Assembly (NCBI GenBank): GCA_012295275.1 | Contig: CM022675.1 | Location: 10,752,016 to 10,792,015, forward strand | Source: Chrysomallon squamiferum | Taxonomy: Eukaryota; Mollusca; Gastropoda; Neomphalida; Peltospiridae | Direction of reading: 5' to 3' | Length of the DNA stretch: 40,000 nucleotides | Part shown: positions 34,146 through 40,000 of the stretch, piece by piece | How positions within the stretch are numbered: position 1 is the stretch's first letter | Layout of the letters: the number at the start of each line of letters is the position of its first letter | Program-made: the position numbers and the translations under genes | Notes under the pieces: model-generated | Told to the model about the DNA's origin: nothing | The model's database searches: none | What the model saw: the letters and a program-made list of their open reading frames with translations, nothing else

Positions 34146-35270
34146 GTGTATCTGTCCTAAAAATATTTTTTGTATGAGGAGGTATTATATTAACATTTCT
34201 ATTGCTAATAATCAAATAATTCTATATAAATTATAATAAAATGTAGTTTATCTTAATTCCATTAAATGAATACACCTTTTTTTTTTTAAATTAATAAACA
34301 GGGAAACAGACACATATACATAGACACAATGAAATAAAAATAGAAACAAAATTATGTTCATATTCAAAGATAAAATGAAAATTCATTTAAATTTATTTCA
34401 TTGTTTGACAATATCGAATACTATTTTGCAGTTTATTTTAATGTTGTTTTTTTTTATATTATATTATTTTTAATTGTATTTTAATTTTATTAAATTATTG
34501 AATATTATTTTCTTTAATATATGAAAAATATATTTTAATAAATACATTTTAGTTTTAGCTGTTTACAAAAATAAATAATAATAATAATAATAAATAATAA
34601 TAAAAATATGTTAAATAAGCACACACATATATGTATCTTAATTACAAATTAATTTATGAGATTTCTTCTTCACACATGTGAAATAATTATGCATATTAGT
34701 AAACTATTATGGTTCACTATTACAACAAATTAATTATCATAATATTATTTTAATTTTTATTAAATTATAATAGATGCAGAGAAAGAGAAAAAAAAAAAAA
34801 ATTATTTAATAAAATAATAATGCAGAAAAAAAAAAAAAAAAAAAAAAATAAAATAATAATAAAATAAAATATTATTTGAGAATATTTCATTTATTAATCA
34901 AACATATATGTGCATATTTATATATATATTTACAATCAAGGTGTTTTAATTAATCATATAATATACCCATTATTAATCCATATTATGTATCAATAAATAA
35001 TAAATATAATATATATAGAATTCTTTTACCGTTAACATATATCTGTCCTGTTTTAGAAATACTAATATATAATAACTAAATAATACGTTTATTTAAACCT
35101 TTTTCTGATTAATTTCTCAAATTTTGTCTATATATTACATTTATGTGAGTATTATCCTTGCATAGAAAGATAAATTATTAACATTACAATATGTAGATTT
35201 CTTCCACAGAAATATCAATAGAGAGTATTATTATTATTTTATATATATTTTATATAACAGACATGTAGAG
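34146..35270. other. Very AT-rich region, no gene seen
   Basis: AT-rich throughout, with poly(A) at 34788-34800 and 34826-34848 and small AAT/AAAT runs. Nothing recognised. Confidence 0.65.
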
Positions 35271-35273
35271 AGA

Positions 35274-35312
35274 TACAGACATATATAGACATATATAGAC
35301 ATATATAGACAT
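35274..35312. repeat. 10-bp tandem repeat ATATATAGAC
   Basis: ATATATAGAC-type units recur four times before the pattern decays. Confidence 0.8.
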
Positions 35313-35424
35313 ACTACAAATAAATATATGCACGTAATTTACCCCCCGCACAAACACAAAGTATTTAATTTTGTTTTCCCCCAATTACGATATCGTAATA
35401 TACCCAAATTTCTCCCCTGCCTCG

Positions 35425-35482
35425 TGTGTGAAATGTGTGTGAAATGTACACATGTGAAATGTACACGTGTGAAATGTACACA
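35425..35482 (+). repeat. 15-bp tandem repeat TGTGAAATGTACACR
   Basis: Three full units plus a truncated first unit, ending in ACACAATC. Confidence 0.85.
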
Positions 35483-35680
35483 ATCTCCTCGGTCGCGCCA
35501 CGTGTTCTGTTTCATTGGAGGCGATGCGCATTTTCGAGATTCCACTTAGCACGATTCGGAACCCGAGCGAGCGAGCGAGCGTCTTTTCCGTGATTAACGT
35601 GGCTGTGTATAAACGTAGCGTCGGAGCGAGAATATCGTTCTAAACAAACCTGGGTATTGTCAAGTCACATTCCAAAAAAA
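35483..35680. promoter_or_regulatory. CpG-rich island, candidate regulatory element
   Basis: Includes GGTCGCGCCACGTGTTC (E-box CACGTG), (GAGC)n at about 35564-35581, and GTGTATAAACG near 35606 on the plus strand, which could be a TATA element. It lies about 3.4 kb downstream of mir-10. No open frame of note. Confidence 0.35.
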
Positions 35681-35935
35681 AAAAAAACCCAGAGTTTCTG
35701 ACACGACCCATTTAGATTTTGAAAGTTGGAAGCGGGGGGTAGGGGGCGAAAATGAGAAGAAAAAAAAAGAAGAAGATAGCAAGTAATTTGGAAGAATTAA
35801 AATAATGGATATAACGATGAAGATAAAAGTAAATAATTTGTATAAATATTAAAAATAAGTAAAGAGAATGGAGAATTTTTTTTTTTTTTTTAAATTAGAA
35901 GTTATTTTTAAAATTACTAACCATGCGACAGTATG

Positions 35936-35971
<36 letters not shown>

Positions 35972-36480
35972 CAACAATAATAATAACCGTCAACAACAAT
36001 AAAATAATAAATAAAAAAAAAAAAAAAAAAAAAAAAAAATCAAATGTGAAATAAAACGAAACAATCGATAACAGAATGTATAATTGGAAAACTAATTATA
36101 AATATTGAAAGCAAGAACAATTAGCTATGTTTATTTTAAAGATATACTAGAAGATAAATTAATGTACCTGTAACTGTTTATGTTTAATTATAAGATATAA
36201 TAACGCTCTGAATAATAATCAATATTTTACAAACTGCAGAAAAGAAATTCACCCGCATTTCATAAAAAGGTAATTACCAGAAAATTTGTTTTTTATTTAT
36301 TTTATATTTTAAATAAAAATGAATAATCAAGAAATCCGGATATAATAAAAGGTGTGGCAGCTGTACGTATATAATTATACGGTTTTGATATAAAGAAATA
36401 AACTAATATATAAATTAAATGAACCAACAAATAAGTATATTTAAATATATAAGTAAATAAATAAATGTAAAACATTTTTA
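35681..36480. other. A-rich and AT-rich sequence
   Basis: Poly(A) near 35674 and 36013-36038, (AAT)n at 35939-35968, purine-rich GAA at 35755-35780. The rest is unique AT-rich sequence with no gene. Confidence 0.65.
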
Positions 36481-36492
36481 ATAGTAATAGTA

Positions 36493-36551
<59 letters not shown>

Positions 36552-36555
36552 AATA

Positions 36556-36595
<40 letters not shown>

Positions 36596-36618
36596 CAATA
36601 AACAAGCGAAAAATGTCC

Positions 36619-36680
<62 letters not shown>
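36481..36680. repeat. (AAT)n, (AT)n and (GA)n
   Basis: (AAT)n 36493-36542, AAAT, (AT)n about 36558-36590, and (GA)n 36621-36678. Confidence 0.95.
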
Positions 36681-36682
<2 letters not shown>

Positions 36683-37142
36683 AATAAAAAGATAAAAAAA
36701 ATAATTGCGTGTTTAGAGTCGCCTGAAGAATGATAAAACAAGTTAACTACTCAAATGCCTTTGTGTTGGGATACCAAATTATTTTTTTTGTTGTTGTTGT
36801 TCTTCTTAAAATGTAATTATTTTTTACTGGTAATAGCATGCTGACATTAAATGTAGACATTTTTACAAAATTCCTTTCTAATTTATTATTTTTATTTATT
36901 ATTTATTTATTTATTTATTTATTTATCCCTTAGTTTATTTATTTATTTATTTATCCCTTAGTTTATTTATTTATTTATTTATTCCTTAGTTTATTTATTT
37001 ATTTATTTATTTATTTATTATTATGAACAATTTATGTAAAAACTGAGATGTTTTAGAAATAAATAAATAAATAAATAAATAATATAATATAAAATAAAAT
37101 AAAATAAAATAAAAAATTAATGTTATCTATGTATAACTAAAT

Positions 37143-37193
<51 letters not shown>

Positions 37194-37200
37194 TGTAGTA
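36681..37200. repeat. TTTA-based minisatellite, AAAT, (AT)n and poly(T)
   Basis: Within (TTTA)n at about 36895-37020, a CCCTTAG-type marker repeats every 28 bp (36926, 36954, 36982). (AAAT)n follows at 37060-37081, AAAAT near 37090-37115, (AT)n at 37147-37175 and poly(T) at 37176-37194. Confidence 0.85.
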
Positions 37201-37680
37201 TTATTAGTATTAGAAGTAACAATAATAGTAATAATACTAACAGTAACAGTAATAGTAATAACAGTAACAGAAATAGCAGTAGTAATAATTTATAGGAACA
37301 TCAGAAGCAATAACACTTGATAGTTATAATAGTCATACCAGCAGCAGAAGTATTAGTACTTGTAGTAATAGTATTAGTAGCAGTCACAGAAGCAGTAGCA
37401 GTAGTAGTTGTAGTAGTAGTGCATTAGTGTAATGTAATAAAGATTAATTGTAATAACAGTGGTAAAACCATCGGTATTGCTAATGTTCTTTCTCTTATTT
37501 CAATTATTACTGCAACACTACTAATTATTTCACTATTTTTAATACCTCAACCACAACGTCTTAACCATTACAGCAACTACTAACACTGCCACTGCAACCT
37601 GTTGCTGCTACTTCAACTACTGCGGCTGCTTTTCCTATTATTAAAATTTCTATTCATGATAATTAAAACAACTTATTTTA
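37201..37680. repeat. Imperfect TAG/TAA then ACT/GCT triplets
   Basis: Plus-strand TAG/TAA/CAG triplets at about 37196-37430, then ACT/GCT-type triplets at about 37500-37640. The two halves are roughly complementary in composition. Confidence 0.7.
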
Positions 37681-37916
37681 TTATGTTTTCTTCGCGCATA
37701 TGAAATAAATTTACATATTAAAAAGAGATTTTTTATTAATGGTCTGATTTACATATATATATATATGAATGCAAAAAAAATATATAACAAATGCAATCAT
37801 GATAATAATATTATTTGAAACCTTTCACAGTATGTATATGATAAACTAAGCCATTTATTTCAGCCATAAATGTTTAACAAATTTAATACATATTTTTTGT
37901 AACTCAGTATTTTAAT

Positions 37917-37919
<3 letters not shown>

Positions 37920-38006
<87 letters not shown>
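37920..38006. repeat. (GA)n tract, 87 bp
   Basis: Uninterrupted GA dinucleotide run, flanked by AT-rich sequence at 37681-37919 and 38007-38225 in which nothing is recognised. Confidence 0.95.
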
Positions 38007-38008
<2 letters not shown>

Positions 38009-38227
38009 CATGAAATAAACAATTTATTTTTTGATAGCTTTTATTTATTAGATTAGTATATATTTTAACGTGCATTTATGAAAATATGTCATAACTAACA
38101 TGATAATATAAGCATTATTTACTTTTTATTTATATATCTGTTAACTGTAAATATTTCATATCCAGTTACAACAATTAATTTTTCAAATTTTATCTCTATA
38201 TTTATTTATGTATAATCCCTATACAGT

Positions 38228-38515
38228 ACCATTCTACTACAACAACAACAATTACTACTACTACTTCTACCACGACAACCCCTACTACTTCTACTACAAC
38301 TACAATTACTACTACTGCTACAACTATTACTACTATTACTACTATAACTATTACCACTACTACAATTTCTACTATTATACTATTACTATTACTTCTACTA
38401 TAATTATTACTACTACTACTACTGAAATTACTAAGATTATTATTGTTACTACAACAACTACTACTACTGCTGTTGCTGCTGCTACTAGTATTAGCACTAC
38501 TACTTAGATTAGCCA
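38228..38515. repeat. Imperfect (ACT)n-type trinucleotide region
   Basis: ACT, ATT, ACA and GCT triplets for nearly 290 bp. Tyr/Thr/Ser/Val frames on both strands are repeat shadows. Confidence 0.9.
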
Positions 38516-38565
38516 TTTACACAGGAAAGTAATTTAACCATTTAACCTAAATTAAATATGTTGAA

Positions 38566-38757
38566 ATAAAAAAAAAAAAAAAAAAAAAAAAAAAAGAAGA
38601 AGATGAAGAAGAAAAAAGTTGTATTAAATATATACAGTATACTTAGAAGTGTTGATTTGTCAGATATGATTACAATATAATAAGGGTCTATTTTGTGGTG
38701 GTTTCTAAAATTTCTTCTTCTTTTTTTTTTCTTCTGCTATTGCAACTACTATTATTG

Positions 38758-38814
<57 letters not shown>

Positions 38815-38960
38815 TTACTGCTAATACTATTACTACCACTGCTATAATAATAATAATGATGATGATGATGATAATAATAATAATAATAATAATAATGATA
38901 ACAACAATAACAACAACAGTAATAACAATAATAATACTAGTAATAATAATAATACTTACC
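38566..38960. repeat. Poly(A), GAA, (ACT)n and GAT/AAT arrays beside mir-10
   Basis: Poly(A) at about 38569-38595, GAA to 38618, (ACT)n at about 38755-38800, GCT, then AAT/GAT/AAC triplets at about 38845-38954, ending about 70 bp from the mir-10 stem. Confidence 0.85.
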
Positions 38961-39026
38961 GTACTGGTAATATTCGAGCCTACAATACATTTTTAAAATC
39001 ACGTGACAACATTTGTCGTTTCTTCA

Positions 39027-39107
39027 GACATTACGCGGTACTCCGCAAATACGAATTTGTCGCTATGACGTCACACAAATTCGGATCTACAGGGTAAGCG
39101 CAAAGCC
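39027..39107 (-). ncRNA. mir-10: mir-10 precursor hairpin
   Basis: On the minus strand the 5' arm at 39096-39075 reads TACCCTGTAGATCCG followed by AATTTGT, an exact match to miR-10-5p (seed ACCCTGT). I paired the arms by hand. The block CGAATTTGT (39083-39075) pairs perfectly with ACAAATTCG (39060-39052). Pairing then continues outward through GTAGAT and the TACCC end to about 39039, with one mismatch and a few G-U pairs. A basal stem (39098-39107 with 39036-39027) follows after a small bulge. The 14-nt terminal loop is 39074-39061. The star strand would be near 39060-39039. miR-10 is a Hox-cluster microRNA normally located between Hox4 and Hox5 and transcribed in the Hox direction, exactly as here. 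No other microRNA was recognised in the window. Confidence 0.97.
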
Positions 39108-39277
39108 GAATAGTCTTTTTTCAAAAAAATTCTCCTTCTTTGTCTACTTTTCTTCTTCGTCTACTTCACTGCAATGTTAGTCAGTCCTGCTCGTTTTGGT
39201 CATAGCTTGTGATCGTGACTGCATCAATCTTCTTCTTACCTTCGTTCCATTTGGAAATGTGACTGTTGTCGAATACA

Positions 39278-39327
<50 letters not shown>

Positions 39328-39635
39328 CATATACATACATATATATACCTGTTCGATATATTTCCCGTATTACACAGCGTTCCAAATTAAGGAAAGAGAT
39401 ACTTCGTTATCATCAGCCATAAAATCAAATAATCCAACTGTTTGTGAGAAATGCGGTACGTTTCACTCCCTTTCGTGCAGTCCGTTCAACTTTGTTTCCA
39501 AGTCGAACTGGCCCGGATACTTCGGATCACAAAATTTATCCAGCAGACAACGTCTTTTCTGATATACCGTAATGGCGGCCGATTCTCCGATGACGTCAGA
39601 GGTCGACTAACCCAGCACTGGAAGAAGAAGGGGAA
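39108..39635. other. Region upstream of mir-10
   Basis: On the mir-10 strand this is upstream. It has (AT)n at about 39281-39322 and a more balanced segment at 39360-39620 with CpGs, GGCGGCC and TGACGTCA at 39591-39598. It may hold part of the pri-mir-10 promoter or body. No gene is called; short frames lack domains. Confidence 0.4.
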
Positions 39636-39831
39636 AAAAAAAAAAAAAAAAAAAAAAAAATTAGTGACAGAACAATAAAAGGTGTTTGCATACAGATAGT
39701 TTTAGGTCTTCTAGTATTTCGCTATATAATTGTTGGTTGTAAGCGGAGCGTACAAACACTGGATGTAAATTTTATTCGCATTGACATGTCTAACGATAGT
39801 TTTACAAACCAGGCTGAGCCGCCTTATTTCT

Positions 39832-39873
<42 letters not shown>

Positions 39874-40000
39874 CTCTCTCTTGTGTTTTATATCAACCGG
39901 ATATCGTCTGCTTACAGCGCGAAGTACTGGAAACGAGGTTTTTATTCTCCTCCTCACCCTTCTAATGTCAGGAAGTTTCTGATTTGCTGAACCTTGTTTT
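39636..40000. other. Poly(A), unique sequence and poly(T)
   Basis: Poly(A) at about 39635-39660, unique sequence, then poly(T) at about 39834-39873 and a short unique end. Nothing recognised. Confidence 0.65.

Noticed and set aside
35101-35115. TGATTAAT as a Hox autoregulatory site
   Set aside because: It lies in very AT-rich sequence where such cores are expected by chance and no partner site is nearby.

Overview
The window is eukaryotic, AT-rich and unusually dense in simple-sequence repeats. It holds one recognisable protein gene, one recognisable microRNA gene and much non-coding sequence. The gene is a two-exon Hox4/Deformed-class homeobox gene on the minus strand. Exon 1 carries the Hox4-type N-terminus and the YPWM hexapeptide (15572-15123), the intron is about 9.8 kb, and exon 2 encodes the homeodomain (5320-5016). 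About 23.5 kb upstream of its start codon, on the same strand, is mir-10, with an exact miR-10-5p sequence and a well-paired hairpin (39107-39027). Hox4 followed upstream by mir-10 in the same orientation is the ancestral bilaterian Hox-cluster arrangement, so this is the Hox4-Hox5 part of a Hox cluster. Hox3 would be expected below base 1 and Hox5 above base 40000. The Dfd-like homeodomain, the N-terminal motif and the repeat style suggest a lophotrochozoan, possibly a mollusc. That taxonomic guess is inference only.

Layout. Bases 1-4490 are 3' flank with repeats and a few unique islands. Bases 4491-5015 are the probable 3' UTR/3' flank, with paired TGACGTCA sites. Exon 2 follows, and its splice acceptor abuts a (TTTA)n microsatellite. 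The intron (5321-15122) holds microsatellites, a 10-bp-period array, a pentanucleotide array, a foldable AAAT/TTTA pair and a few unique islands. Exon 1 is followed (upstream of the gene) by a GC-rich promoter region (15573-16100), a long (CT)n block and a second unique island to 17050. From 17 to 39 kb there are alternating trinucleotide, dinucleotide and tetranucleotide arrays, a 184-bp duplicated segment (17.7 and 21.6 kb), a candidate tRNA-derived SINE (32.1 kb), a candidate transposon end (27.8 kb) and several non-repetitive islands that are candidate cis-regulatory elements. mir-10 lies near the right end.

The known biology linking the parts: Hox4 is a homeodomain transcription factor for anterior axial patterning that works with PBX/Exd through its YPWM motif, and mir-10 is a Hox-embedded microRNA usually co-regulated with its neighbours. 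The Hox4 promoter region contains a PBX-Hox composite-like site and a nearby Meis site, which would fit auto- or cross-regulation. One point needs care: in this sequence the N-terminal half and the YPWM half of exon 1 are in different reading frames, most simply a one-base homopolymer error. I found no convincing evidence of a wholly new system. The low-complexity open frames on both strands are repeat translations, not genes.
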